Shown here: piece by piece, positions 42,701 through 50,625 of the stretch
Numbering within the stretch: the first letter of the stretch is position 1
Layout of the letters: the number at the start of each line of letters is the position of its first letter
NCBI RefSeq assembly: GCF_029893805.1
Contig: NZ_JARXYP010000002.1
Span: 6,944,001-7,008,000 of the forward strand
Source of the DNA: Streptomyces sp. SAI-135
GTDB taxonomy: Bacteria; Actinomycetota; Actinomycetes; Streptomycetales; Streptomycetaceae
Length of the DNA stretch: 64,000 nt
Direction: 5' to 3'
Made by a program: the position numbers and the translations under genes
The notes under the pieces: generated by a model
What the model was told of the DNA's origin: nothing
What the model saw: the letters and a program-made list of their open reading frames with translations, nothing else
Database searches by the model: none

Positions 42701-43976
42701 ACCGCTGGGCCTGCTTGGTGTCGATGTAGGAGACGTCCTTGCCGGTGTAGACCGGGTTCATGTCCCGGGTCTGCGGGGAGGCCCTGCGTCCCTCGGACGC
42801 CAACTCGGCGCGGACGGCGGCGAAGAAGTCCCGCGGTACGCCGGAGACGAACCTGGGCCAGACGTAACGGGCGTTCCAGTCGCGGTGGATGTCCATGACC
42901 CAGCGGCACGGCGGCGCGTAGTCCCCGCCGACCGGGAGCAGCACGTTGCGGGTCAGCGCGACCTGCTTGAGCCCCTTGAACAGCTTGAACGCCTCGGCCT
43001 CCGCGTCGGGCAGCGTGGGCGCGTTGTCGATCCGCCAGCCGGCGCCGTAGTGGTTGACCATGTACGCGGTGAGGATCCCGCGTCCGGAGGGGGCGATCCA
43101 GTCGAACTCGGCCGGGAACTGCATGCGGTTCGGGTCCCGCGGCTCCTCGCCGAACACGGAGAGGGTGGGGCCCCACTGGTGGAAGGGCCCGCGCGCCCAC
43201 GAGCTGGAGGAGACCCCCGCGTCGGCCATGATCCCCGGGAACTGCGGGTCGTGCCCGAAGGCGTCCAGCTGCCAGGCCGTCTCCGGGGACGCCCCGAGGA
43301 CCGCCCGCTGGTACCCGTCGCCGTACAGGGCGTTGCGTACGGTGGCCTCGGCGCCGGTGAGATTGGTGTTCGGCTCGTTGTAGGTGCCGCCCATGATCTC
43401 GACGCGGCCGGTGCGGATCAGCTCCCGCAGAAAGCCGCGTTCCTCCGGGAAGGCGTTCCAGTACGGCTTGAGGTAGTCGACCTCCGCCAGCACGAAGGTG
43501 TACGCCGGATCGCGCCGGGCCAGATCGGAGTGGGCCCGCACCAGGCTCATCCCGGACTGGCCGCGCGAGTCGAAGGTGCGGGCGGGCAGGCCGGTCGTGG
43601 CCGGGTCGTCGGCGACGTCCCAGGTCTCGGTGTAGGCGCCCTGGGTGTTCCACCAGACCGGGTCGTAGTGGAAGTGGCTGACCATGAACATGGTCCAGCC
43701 GGGTTCGGCGACGGTGAACTCGCCCGTCGCGCTCGCGGTCTCGCCCCCGTCGGCCGCGGTCACCGTGATGGGCCCGCCGCTGCCGGTCACGGGTATCTCG
43801 GCGCGGGCGGTGCCGTCCGCGCCGACGGTGACGACGGTCTCCCCGGTGCCGCGTCCCTCGGCGGTGACGCGGACCGAGCGGCCCGGGAGGTGCTCGACCG
43901 TGGCGGCCACCACCTGGAGCGGCTGCTCGGTTGTACCGACGAACAACTCGGTCGACTCAACGGCGGTGACGCGCAT
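39765..43976 (-). CDS. GH38 alpha-mannosidase-like glycoside hydrolase
   Basis: A 1403-aa GH38 enzyme. An N-terminal beta domain (about 1-95) is followed by the catalytic domain with Zn ligands in MVSHFHYDPVWW (about 103-114), the nucleophile in AWQLDAFGHDPQ (Asp near 240), and YGAHHDAITGSESDQVY. Large beta-sandwich domains follow, and the C-terminal 250 residues hold a NEW3-type domain (ELPYALGPRGFSLAEVTVTPP) and another beta domain. It has no signal peptide, so it may act on imported alpha-mannosides, although GH38 enzymes of this length are also found outside cells. The ATG at 43976 has an AGGAG ribosome site. It is coupled to the SurA-like gene. Confidence 0.9.
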   Translation of the reverse strand: MRVTAVESTELFVGTTEQPLQVVAATVEHLPGRSVRVTAEGRGTGETVVTVGADGTARAEIPVTGSGGPITVTAADGGETASATGEFTVAEPGWTMFMVSHFHYDPVWWNTQGAYTETWDVADDPATTGLPARTFDSRGQSGMSLVRAHSDLARRDPAYTFVLAEVDYLKPYWNAFPEERGFLRELIRTGRVEIMGGTYNEPNTNLTGAEATVRNALYGDGYQRAVLGASPETAWQLDAFGHDPQFPGIMADAGVSSSSWARGPFHQWGPTLSVFGEEPRDPNRMQFPAEFDWIAPSGRGILTAYMVNHYGAGWRIDNAPTLPDAEAEAFKLFKGLKQVALTRNVLLPVGGDYAPPCRWVMDIHRDWNARYVWPRFVSGVPRDFFAAVRAELASEGRRASPQTRDMNPVYTGKDVSYIDTKQAQRYGETLLADAEAWATLASLVTGHPYPDAALDKAWRQLVYGAHHDAITGSESDQVYIDLLTGWRELADLAETVHADATKALADRVEPGTGPDLVVFNSATWERQDVLTVEDPGLVPVGDDFQPLPSVREKDGTLRVVVPGVPGMGLKALPLAAGSVPEWTTGKGTTIRNEFYEVTVDPARGGAVSSLRSVAEDRELLPAGDIGNELVVQEEFSRHPRFGEGPWHLTPTGTTAARGRDVTADIDVEHSPAGSRITVRADLGLLTCTQKLTLWTGVDRLDVTTTIDGYDGEDRLIRVRWPSDVRGGLPVHEVADAVIGRGFGFVEVNSEEFPWTLDNPANTWFGLGSTARVALRDDTGALLGRRAFGVAELVYADWDVAGELGAPLAAALVRAGVTATSAIAGGPRYGDLEVDSNLPDIRIAVGGPERNSLVAEALAMDPAADRELRRQVAEQGVAAVWVAPRASLREEWVPGADLRDLERLPLLVVAGADAPGDAKAVDTLIADLDDFTVTATAAGGGEALPPGDAWDGRGFAVLNRGTPGCVVTTSGDLHMSLMRSCTGWPSGIWVDPPRRTTPDGSGFQLQRWSHTFEYAVVAGEGDWRDLQLPARGHEFNHPLTARTRTDGGSALLPRTASLLEVEPAREVLLDALKPLGSPLARGSAAPVDPGRGVVVRVHEVNGRPVRARVRGPVTWTEGARADVLERPGAPLTPDGEGALETALSGFEVATVLAAPPQAPEPTADPGVAAREPAQPVHTRYWLHNSGPAPRGNMPVSVFLSPTALTVTGPVTATVRIGSEFTDSSANGTVVLGVPPGWSAEPPELPYALGPRGFSLAEVTVTPPADAEPGRHWLTARLSYGGQTYEDVVGLDVPGGPPAGQGLVCDLAADRITVRRGERAQVPVSLRNTTRGPVGGQLWAVSSWGTWQGVTPGLQGFTVPGGEHRESVIEVDGSRIPAGTYWLLVKAAWNGQVAYTRAIPLEVTS

Positions 43977-44023
43977 GGGGCTCCTACGAGATGACTCGGG
44001 GGAGCCCCATCCTGGCACCGAGA

Positions 44024-44070
44024 GGATGATTCAAACAACCATGTTCGCGTTATCTCGGTGGTTCATCCAT
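44024..44070 (-). promoter_or_regulatory. Inverted-repeat operator upstream of alpha-mannosidase
   Basis: GGATGATTCAAACAACC (44024-44040) and GGTGGTTCATCC (44057-44068) face each other, sharing GGATGA and ACC ends, about 50-90 bp before the ATG. The halves resemble the sites at 39006 and 45062. This suggests control of the mannosidase by the same regulator. Confidence 0.45.
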
Positions 44071-44086
44071 GCAAGATCGAGTCGGG

Positions 44087-44971
44087 TCACCGCGACCGAC
44101 GGGCCTTCACCGCGTGCTGCGGGGTGATGTGGTCGGTGAGCGCCAGGGAGGCGCTGGCCCGCTGGTAGGCGACCTGGCCGACCCGGACGTAGAGGCAGTC
44201 GACGATCATCAGGACGGAGTGCCGGCCGCCGATGCTGCCGGTGCGGAAACTGGTCTCCGAGGTGGCGGAGATGAGCCGGATGTCGGCGGCCCTGGCCAGC
44301 GGGGAGCGTGGATCGGTGGTGATGGCGATGGTGGTCGCGCCCCGCTCCTTGGCCATCTCGAAGGGTTCCAGGGTCTCGCGGGTGGCGCCCGAGTGGGAGA
44401 TGCCTATGGCCACGTCGGCCGGGGTGAGCAGGGCCGCGGAGGTGGCGGCGCCGTGCACCTCGGTCCAGCCGCGGACCTGGCAGCCGATGCGGAACAGCCG
44501 CGTCTCCGTCTCCTGGGCGACCGCGCCGCTGCCGCCGACGCCGTACACATCGATGCGGCGGGCCTTGGCCAGGGCCTGCGCGGCGCGCTCCAGGGCGTCC
44601 AGGTCGATGCGTTCGATCGTCTGCTGGATCGCGCGCAGGTCCGCGCTGCCGACCACCTGGACGACCCGCTCCAGGCTGTCGTCCGGCGAGATGTCGGGGC
44701 CGATCTCGGCCGAGCCCCAGTCGGAGACCTCGCCGCGACCGCGTTCCTGGGCCAGTTCGATCAGCAGGTGCTGGTAGGAGTCGAGTCCGATGGCGCGGCA
44801 GAACCGGGTGACCGTGGCCTGCGAGGTTCCGGTGCGGCGGCCCAGCTCGGCGGCGGAGCAGTGGGTGACGGCGGCCGGATCCTCCAGGATCAGCTCGCCG
44901 ACCTTCCGCAGGGAACCGGCCAGCCGGGGCAGCTCGGTGCGGATCAGGGTGGTGACGTCGGTCGGAGGCAT
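44087..44971 (-). CDS. MurR/RpiR-family transcriptional regulator with SIS domain
   Basis: A 294-aa regulator. The N-terminal helix-turn-helix of the RpiR type (HCSAAELGRRTGTSQATVTRFCRAIGLDSYQHL, about 38-70) is joined to a C-terminal SIS domain (about 120-260; RIDVYGVGGSGAVAQETETRLFRIG and DVAIGISHSGATRETLE) that binds phosphosugars. It is divergent from an SIS-domain gene and flanked by sugar hydrolase and transport genes, so it most likely senses an amino-sugar or mannose phosphate and represses the locus. Candidate operators lie in the 119 bp between the two divergent starts. Confidence 0.92.
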   Translation of the reverse strand: MPPTDVTTLIRTELPRLAGSLRKVGELILEDPAAVTHCSAAELGRRTGTSQATVTRFCRAIGLDSYQHLLIELAQERGRGEVSDWGSAEIGPDISPDDSLERVVQVVGSADLRAIQQTIERIDLDALERAAQALAKARRIDVYGVGGSGAVAQETETRLFRIGCQVRGWTEVHGAATSAALLTPADVAIGISHSGATRETLEPFEMAKERGATTIAITTDPRSPLARAADIRLISATSETSFRTGSIGGRHSVLMIVDCLYVRVGQVAYQRASASLALTDHITPQHAVKARRSR

Positions 44972-45003
44972 GGAAAGAAGGTATCAGCCACCCTTAGAAG
45001 CAC

Positions 45004-45076
45004 TGATTGAATACCAGGACCGCCTTATGGTTTATTGATTCATCGATGGATGATTGTATGGTGGTTCAATCCATCA
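45004..45076. promoter_or_regulatory. Divergent rpiR / SIS-gene promoter with TTGAAT/TTCAAT sites
   Basis: It contains TGATTGAATACCA (45004-45016), ATTGATTCATCGATGGATG (45034-45052) and TGGTTCAATCCATCA (45062-45076). The first and last are inverted relative to each other. A TTGATT-16-TATGGT pair could be the promoter of the SIS gene, so the sites overlap it. The region is much more AT-rich than its surroundings. Confidence 0.5.
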
Positions 45077-45090
45077 GTGGGGAGTGTCGC

Positions 45091-45855
45091 GTGTCCGTCG
45101 AGTCAGTCAGCGCCCAGGGCTTCGCCGAACAGAGCCTGGACGTCCTCCGTCACGTCACCGAGTCCGCCCGCGAGGACGTGCGCCGCGCCGCCGAGCTGAT
45201 CGTCGACTGCATCCGCGCCGACGGGGTGATCCATGCCTTCGGCACCGGCCACTCCCAGGCGATGGTCCTGGAGGTCGCCGGCCGGGCGGGCGGCCTGGTG
45301 CCCACGAACCGGCTCCAGATGTCCGACCTGGTCCTCTACGGCGGTGACGCGCCGAGCGTGCTCGACGACCCGCTTCTGGAGCGTCGGCCGGGGGTGGCCG
45401 TGCGTCTGTACGAACTCGCCGCTCCCCAGGCCCGGGACCTCTTCGTGATCATCTCCAACTCCGGCGTCAACAACGTCATCGTGGAGATGGCGCTCCACGC
45501 CAAGGAGCAGGGGCACAGGGTCCTGGCCGTCACCTCCCTCACCCACACGGCAGCGGTGCCCGCCGGGCATGCGAGCGGCAAGAAGCTCGTGGACCTGGCG
45601 GACGTGGTGCTGGACAACGCGGCGCCGGTCGGGGACGCGTTGCTCTCGCTGCCGGGGGGCGGAGCGGTGGGGGCCCTGTCCACGCTGACCGGGGTGATGC
45701 TGGTGCAGATGGCGGTCGCGGAGGCCGCCGGGCTGCTGCTTGCCTCCGGTGAGCGGCCGCCGGTGTATGTCTCGGCCAACGTGCCCGGTGGGTTCGAGGG
45801 GAACCTGGAGCTGGAGAAGCGGTACGCGGGGCGGGTCCGGCGTACGGCCACGTAG
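45091..45855 (+). CDS. SIS-domain phosphosugar-binding protein (UPF0309-like)
   Basis: A 254-aa protein with one SIS domain: GVIHAFGTGHSQAMVLEVAGRAGG (about 41-64) and FVIISNSGVNNVIVEMALHAKEQGH (about 119-143). Single-SIS proteins of this group are isomerases or binding proteins for sugar phosphates. With a GlcNAc kinase and hexosaminidase nearby, an amino-sugar phosphate is a reasonable ligand, but no catalytic assignment can be made. The GTG at 45091 has a GGGGAG ribosome site; the frame is open to 45007 but that section is operator DNA. Confidence 0.85.
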   Translation: MSVESVSAQGFAEQSLDVLRHVTESAREDVRRAAELIVDCIRADGVIHAFGTGHSQAMVLEVAGRAGGLVPTNRLQMSDLVLYGGDAPSVLDDPLLERRPGVAVRLYELAAPQARDLFVIISNSGVNNVIVEMALHAKEQGHRVLAVTSLTHTAAVPAGHASGKKLVDLADVVLDNAAPVGDALLSLPGGGAVGALSTLTGVMLVQMAVAEAAGLLLASGERPPVYVSANVPGGFEGNLELEKRYAGRVRRTAT

Positions 45856-45861
45856 GTTTTT

Positions 45862-45893
45862 CGGCGGGTCGGCGGGTCGGCGGGTCGGCGGGT
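45862..45893. repeat. Four tandem copies of CGGCGGGT
   Basis: A perfect 8-bp unit repeated four times just after the SIS-gene stop. It may be a slippage product. No function is apparent. Confidence 0.85.
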
Positions 45894-45925
45894 TGCGGTA
45901 TCGCGGGGAACTTGCGGCCGGTGGG

Positions 45926-45953
45926 GGCTGGTCGCGCAGTTCCCCGCGCCCCT
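45926..45953. repeat. Dispersed 28-bp repeat, copy C
   Basis: Identical in its 28 bp to copy B and one base different from copy A. It lies between the convergent SIS and GH84 genes. As with copy A, it is preceded by CGGCCGGTGGGG. The intergenic positions at gene ends suggest a terminator-like or mobile miniature element. Confidence 0.8.
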
Positions 45954-45971
45954 GGGTGTTCGGGACCTCGC

Positions 45972-48900
45972 TCAGTCGACAGGTACCGGAGTCAGGGCAA
46001 CCGCCAGGGGATACGCGCCGGTGGGCAGGGGCGGCCGGGTGGTGCTCGTTGCCGTGTCCACGGGGACCAGGGTGTTGCCGTCGGCCGTCGTCACGTACGC
46101 CGTGCTGCCGTCCCAGTTCAGGGCCACGTCGAACGCCGACCTTCCCACGGTCACCTGCCTGCCCGGTGCGCCGGTCGCCGTGTCGATCGGGGTGACGGTG
46201 TCGCCGTTGCTCGGGCTCACCCACAGGGTGCGGCCGTCCGGGGACAGGGCGAGGCCGTAGGCCTGGCCGGAGACCAGGAAGGTCGGTTCGGCCTCGTTCG
46301 TCGCCGTGTCGATCGGAGTCACCGTAGAGCCGCCGGAGTTGGAGACGTACACCGTCCTGCCGTCGGGGGCCGCCACCACGTTGAACGGGCTGGGGCCCAC
46401 CGGGATCGCCGTACCGGCCCTGCCGGTGGTCAGGTCGACGGGAGTGACCGTGTTGTCGTGGATGTCGGCCACGTAGAGGACTCTGCCGTCGGGGGTGACC
46501 GCCATGTTCTCGGGGCCGTCGCCGACCGGGACCGGGGTCCCGGTCCTCAGGGTGGCCGTGTCGATCGACTGCACGGTGTCGTCCGTGTAGTTGGCGACCC
46601 AGAGGGTGTCACCGTCCGGAGTGAGGGCCAGTCCCGCGGGAACCTTGCCCACGCGGACCGTGGCGGTGACCTCGCCGCGCGCCACATCGATCACGCTGAC
46701 CGTGTTCGAGCCCTGGGCGGCCGCGTACGCGGTACGGCCGTCCGCGCTCACCACCACCTCGCCCGGGTTGTCGCCGACGGCGATGCCGGTCGTCGTGCCG
46801 GAGGCGAGGTCGATCGAACTGACCGACGCGCCGCTGAAGTTCGCCGTCAGGGCGCGGGGGGTGCCGGTGCCGTCGGTGACCTGGACCGGAAGTGCCCGGT
46901 CGAGGATTCCGGTGCCTTCGGCCACGACCGCGTGCACGCCCTCCGTCCGGCCCGTGAGGGTGACGGTGACGGACGCGGGGGTCGTCGCCGTGCCCTCGGA
47001 GGGGGTGGCGGTGACGCCCTCGGGCACGTCCAGCTTCCAGTCGACCGTCCTGGCCCGGGCGTCGGACAGCTTCAGGGTGACCGTCGCGGAGGCCCCGGGC
47101 CGCAGCGAGATCGCGCCGGGGGAGAACGCGGCGTCCACGCCGGGGTCGGGGGCGTTCTCCAGCACGGTCGTGTAGAGGAACTGGTCCATCACTCCCGGCG
47201 AGACCTGCTGCGGGACGGCGTCCAACTTCTTGCGGTCCTGCTGGAGTTGCTTCCAGTACGTGGAGACCGCGTCCGTGTCGCCGGCCTTGTGGGCCAGCAG
47301 CAGTTCCACGGCCGTCTCGCCCGCACTGCCGTAGCTGCCGAGTTTGTCGAGCCAGGCGGCGGTCTCGTCGAGGAACCCGGGGTTGTCGAGCCGGGCGCGC
47401 AACTGGGCGGGTGTGGCGGCCATGGCGGTGAAGCAGGACTTCAGGCGGGTCGCCGCCCGGCCGAGTCCGTTGTTCTGCTCGTAGGCCGTGCGGAAGTCGG
47501 CGATCAGCCGGGTGAGGGTCGGGGACTCGGTCGCGTCCAGCTGTGAGCTGTAGTTGTTCTCGGCGAAGATCCGCAGCCACTTGGCGGCGCCGGGGCCCGC
47601 CAGGTCCCGTACCGAGGCGAGGAAGGCCCGCCGCGGGTCGTAGGCGTGCGGGTTCCACAGCCAGGCGGCCGAGGTGAACAGGGCGATCCGGCTCGCCTCG
47701 CCCTGAACCATCGGGTTGGCGGTCACGCCGGTGGCCGCGCTCGCCACGCCCGCCTCGCGGCCCGTGTACGGGCCCAGCAGGAGGCGGCTGGCCACGTAGT
47801 CGTTGACCGGGTAGTTGTCCCAGACCAGGACCGGATGGCCGTAGACCTCGCGGGCCTGTCGCACCTGGTCGGCGGTGATGGTGGGGGCGATGACGCCGAC
47901 GCCGGTCCACTCCACGACCACGGACGGGTCCAGCCGCTCCCTGAGGGCCTTTTTGTACGGGGTGTCGGCGAGGTCGGAGTACTCGGTCGGGACCGTCTCC
48001 AGCGGCTCCAGACCCGGGTGCGTGGCGGAGAAGTCCCTCCAGACGGTGTTCAGCAGACGGGCCTGCGCGGCACCGGCCGCGCCGCCGCCCGTACCGAACT
48101 CCCGCTCGTCCTCGGGGCAGTTCCACTTCGTGTAGCTGATGTCGTCCAGCGGGATCGCGAAGGAGCGGACACCGATGGCGTACAGGGAGTCGAACTTGGC
48201 GGTGAGCGCCTCGGCGTCGGCGGCGGAGGAGTAGCACACCGACAGGCCGGGGGAGAGGGCGTAGGTGAAGCGGACGTGGTCGGTGTCCGCCCGGTCGACC
48301 AGTTCCCTCAGCCGCGCCAGTGCCGCCGCCGGGTACTCGTCCCGCCAGCGGGCGCGCAGGTAGTCGTCGTCCTTGGGGGAGTAGACATAGACGTTCTGCT
48401 TCGTACGGCCGTAGAAGTCGAGTTGGGCGAGCCGCTCGGCGTGCGTCCAGGGAGTGCCGTAGAACCCCTCGATGACACCGCGGAGGGCGGCGGTGGGCCA
48501 GTCGCGCACCTTGACCACGGGCAACGCGCGCTCACCGCGCAGGAGTTGGCGCAGGGTCTGGGCGGCGTAGAAGGTGCCGGTGGCATCGACGCCGGACAGG
48601 GCCAGCAGGGCCTGGCCGTGGCTGTGTCCGGCGGCCAGGACGTAACCGCCGGGGGCGAGGCCGGACGGGGAGGCGGCGTGAAGGCGGGTCAGGGCCCGGG
48701 CGGTGGCCGGGTTCTCGCCGGGCCCGCCGAGATGGACGGTCAGTGCGGACGGGGGCGGCCGGTCACCGGCGTCGACCGTCGTGATGTGCTGCGCCCCGGC
48801 AGCCCGCAGGGCCGTCTCCACGACCCTGCGGGCGGAGGGATCGGTGCCGGGGCCGAGCACCTCCACGACCCGGTCGGGGACGGGGAGCCGGCCGGCCCCG

Positions 48901-49040
48901 ACGGTGATCTCCTGGGGCGTCGGCCACACCTCGGGCACGGACTGCCGGGGCTCGGCCGAGGCGGGGGCCGCCGGGGCCGCGAGGCCGAGCGCCAGCAGCA
49001 GGGCGGCGGCCACGCATCTGAGACTGATGAATGAATCCAC
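45972..49040 (-). CDS. Secreted GH84 beta-N-acetylglucosaminidase with YVTN beta-propeller
   Basis: A 1022-aa exported enzyme. Signal peptide (LRCVAAALLLALGLAAPAAP, cleaved near ASAEP), a GH20b-like N-terminal domain (about 35-170), the GH84 barrel beginning RGVIEGFYGTPWTHAERL with the catalytic Asp pair in IPLDDISYTKW (Asp299-Asp300), a helical domain, and an Ig/NEW3-like section (about 640-730). The last 280 residues contain about seven 40-residue YVTN propeller blades (GLALTPDGDTLWVAN, AVTPDGRVLYVAD). It would release GlcNAc from glycans or hyaluronan-like polymers outside the cell, while the propeller probably binds substrate or wall. A TTGAATG/CATTCAA palindrome lies upstream. Confidence 0.92.
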   Translation of the reverse strand: MDSFISLRCVAAALLLALGLAAPAAPASAEPRQSVPEVWPTPQEITVGAGRLPVPDRVVEVLGPGTDPSARRVVETALRAAGAQHITTVDAGDRPPPSALTVHLGGPGENPATARALTRLHAASPSGLAPGGYVLAAGHSHGQALLALSGVDATGTFYAAQTLRQLLRGERALPVVKVRDWPTAALRGVIEGFYGTPWTHAERLAQLDFYGRTKQNVYVYSPKDDDYLRARWRDEYPAAALARLRELVDRADTDHVRFTYALSPGLSVCYSSAADAEALTAKFDSLYAIGVRSFAIPLDDISYTKWNCPEDEREFGTGGGAAGAAQARLLNTVWRDFSATHPGLEPLETVPTEYSDLADTPYKKALRERLDPSVVVEWTGVGVIAPTITADQVRQAREVYGHPVLVWDNYPVNDYVASRLLLGPYTGREAGVASAATGVTANPMVQGEASRIALFTSAAWLWNPHAYDPRRAFLASVRDLAGPGAAKWLRIFAENNYSSQLDATESPTLTRLIADFRTAYEQNNGLGRAATRLKSCFTAMAATPAQLRARLDNPGFLDETAAWLDKLGSYGSAGETAVELLLAHKAGDTDAVSTYWKQLQQDRKKLDAVPQQVSPGVMDQFLYTTVLENAPDPGVDAAFSPGAISLRPGASATVTLKLSDARARTVDWKLDVPEGVTATPSEGTATTPASVTVTLTGRTEGVHAVVAEGTGILDRALPVQVTDGTGTPRALTANFSGASVSSIDLASGTTTGIAVGDNPGEVVVSADGRTAYAAAQGSNTVSVIDVARGEVTATVRVGKVPAGLALTPDGDTLWVANYTDDTVQSIDTATLRTGTPVPVGDGPENMAVTPDGRVLYVADIHDNTVTPVDLTTGRAGTAIPVGPSPFNVVAAPDGRTVYVSNSGGSTVTPIDTATNEAEPTFLVSGQAYGLALSPDGRTLWVSPSNGDTVTPIDTATGAPGRQVTVGRSAFDVALNWDGSTAYVTTADGNTLVPVDTATSTTRPPLPTGAYPLAVALTPVPVD

Positions 49041-49058
49041 CTGAGAATGCTAGGAGTG

Positions 49059-49075
49059 TTGAATGCATCATTCAA
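49059..49075 (-). promoter_or_regulatory. Palindromic operator upstream of the GH84 gene
   Basis: TTGAATG, CAT, CATTCAA is a perfect inverted repeat with a 3-bp spacer, 19 bp before the ATG. It shares the TTGAA/TTCAA half-sites of the other promoters in the 32-49 kb locus. Confidence 0.5.
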
Positions 49076-49109
49076 TGGTGCCTTCGACGGTGGGAAGCGC
49101 GCCAGGTGT

Positions 49110-50153
49110 TCACAGCACCCTCCGGTGCACGAGGGCCGACATGCAGAGCACCCCGGGCAGCAGGGGCAGCCACACCGTCAGGACGCGGTAGCCGATCAGG
49201 GTCGCCGTGCCCACGCTCACCGGGACGCCGTAGACGGCGAGGGTGAAGACCATGGCGGCGTCCACCGGACCGATACCGCCGGGCGCGGGCACGGACCCGA
49301 CCGCGCTGCTCGCGGCGAGGTACGCGAACGCGACCTGCGCCCAGGACAGCGTCACCCCGAGCGAGGCGCCGACCGCGTGGATCACGCTCGCCTGGAGCAG
49401 CGGCGCGGCGGCCGCGCCGCCCCACAGGGCGAGGATCCGGCTGGGCATGGTGTGCAGCCGGCGGGCGTCGGTCAGGGCGGTGCGCACGAACCTGACCGCC
49501 GGGCGCCGCAGTGGGCGGACCAGGGTCAACAGCAGCAGCGTGGCGCCGAGTCCGAGGCCCGCGGCCACCAGGGGCAGGAACAGCATGCGCCGGTCCGGGA
49601 CGAGATCGCCGAGCCGCAGCAGACCGGGCAGCGCGACCAGGAAGCCGACCAGGACGAGCGTCTTGGCGATCGGCCTGACCAGCGCGTACAGGGCGAGCGA
49701 GGCGGTGGCCCGGGCCAGCGGGACGCCCTGCCCCTGCAGGAAGCGCAGGGTGACGGCGTGGGCGCCGAGGCTCGCCGGCAGGACGTGGTTGGCGGCGCCG
49801 GCGGCGAACTGCGAGGCCACCAGGAGCCCCGACGGCAGCCGTTCGGGCAGCGCGCCCTGCCGTACGACGGAGGCGGAGATCCAGCCCAGGCAGGTGTAGA
49901 GGAGCCCGACGAGCAGCCAGCCGGGGTCGGCCGAGGCCAGGCGCGCGGTGCCGTCGTACAGGGCGCGCCAGTCCAGCACCGCCCAGACACCGATGAGCAG
50001 GAGGGGGAGCACGGTGAGCAGACGGCGGGACAGACGGGTCAGGGAGCGGCGGCGGGGACCGGCGGGAGCGGGGGCCGGGGTGCTGAGCGGGAGCGGGGCC
50101 GGGGCGGCGGCGGGGAGCGGACCCGGGGGACCTTCGAGCGGAAGCAGGGACAC
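49110..50153 (-). CDS. UPF0104/lysylphosphatidylglycerol-synthase-like membrane protein
   Basis: A 347-aa polytopic protein of the AglD/MprF-transmembrane family. After a Pro/Ala-rich cytoplasmic N-terminus (about 45 residues) there are about eight membrane helices. Family features include ANHVLPASLGAHAVTLRFLQGQGVPLARATASLALYALVR and the SSAVGSVPAPGGIGPVDAAMVF loop. Relatives move or synthesise lipid-linked groups, but the substrate here is unknown. The GTG start has AAAGGACGA upstream, and its leader contains a 14-bp stem-loop. It ends 69 bp upstream of the GH84 start on the same strand. Confidence 0.85.
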   Translation of the reverse strand: MSLLPLEGPPGPLPAAAPAPLPLSTPAPAPAGPRRRSLTRLSRRLLTVLPLLLIGVWAVLDWRALYDGTARLASADPGWLLVGLLYTCLGWISASVVRQGALPERLPSGLLVASQFAAGAANHVLPASLGAHAVTLRFLQGQGVPLARATASLALYALVRPIAKTLVLVGFLVALPGLLRLGDLVPDRRMLFLPLVAAGLGLGATLLLLTLVRPLRRPAVRFVRTALTDARRLHTMPSRILALWGGAAAAPLLQASVIHAVGASLGVTLSWAQVAFAYLAASSAVGSVPAPGGIGPVDAAMVFTLAVYGVPVSVGTATLIGYRVLTVWLPLLPGVLCMSALVHRRVL

Positions 50154-50172
50154 GGCGCACGTCGTCCTTTCG

Positions 50173-50205
50173 CGTCATGCCCCGTGCGGGACACGGGGCA
50201 TGACG
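50173..50205 (-). promoter_or_regulatory. 14-bp inverted repeat in the leader of the UPF0104 gene
   Basis: CGTCATGCCCCGTG and CACGGGGCATGACG pair perfectly around a 5-nt loop, 20 bp before the GTG. It could be an operator or an RNA hairpin that controls translation. The remaining 420 bp up to the AfsR-like gene (50206-50625) hold no convincing gene and must contain both divergent promoters. Confidence 0.5.
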
Positions 50206-50625
50206 GAGGCAAGGCGATGCAGAGGGGACGAGGGAAACGTTCCCGCTCGGTGTGACGTTCAAATGTCCGGCAGCCGAAGGAGCGCGGGCGGGCGGGCGAC
50301 ACGGGGTGGGGCGGGAGGCGGAAACGACAGGAACCTCTCCGGGCGGGAAATTTCGCAGAGCACTCATACGAGCGCCGGCCCCAGGCCGTCCCTCAGGTGA
50401 GGGGCAGTTCTGGGCACCGTCGAAATCCAGTCAACCGCCGTCCGGAGCGGCAGCCTGGGAATCCGTCCCTCCGCACTGTCGCCGGGCTCCGCCGGGGGAC
50501 CTCCGTACCGTGCTCGACTGACCGGATCCGGCCAGGTCCGGCCCTGTCCCGTCGTCCGCGGACACCGCCCGTCGATATCGTCGAAGACGCATCCGTGGGG
50601 CGGGCGGTACGGCGATCGGGGAACG

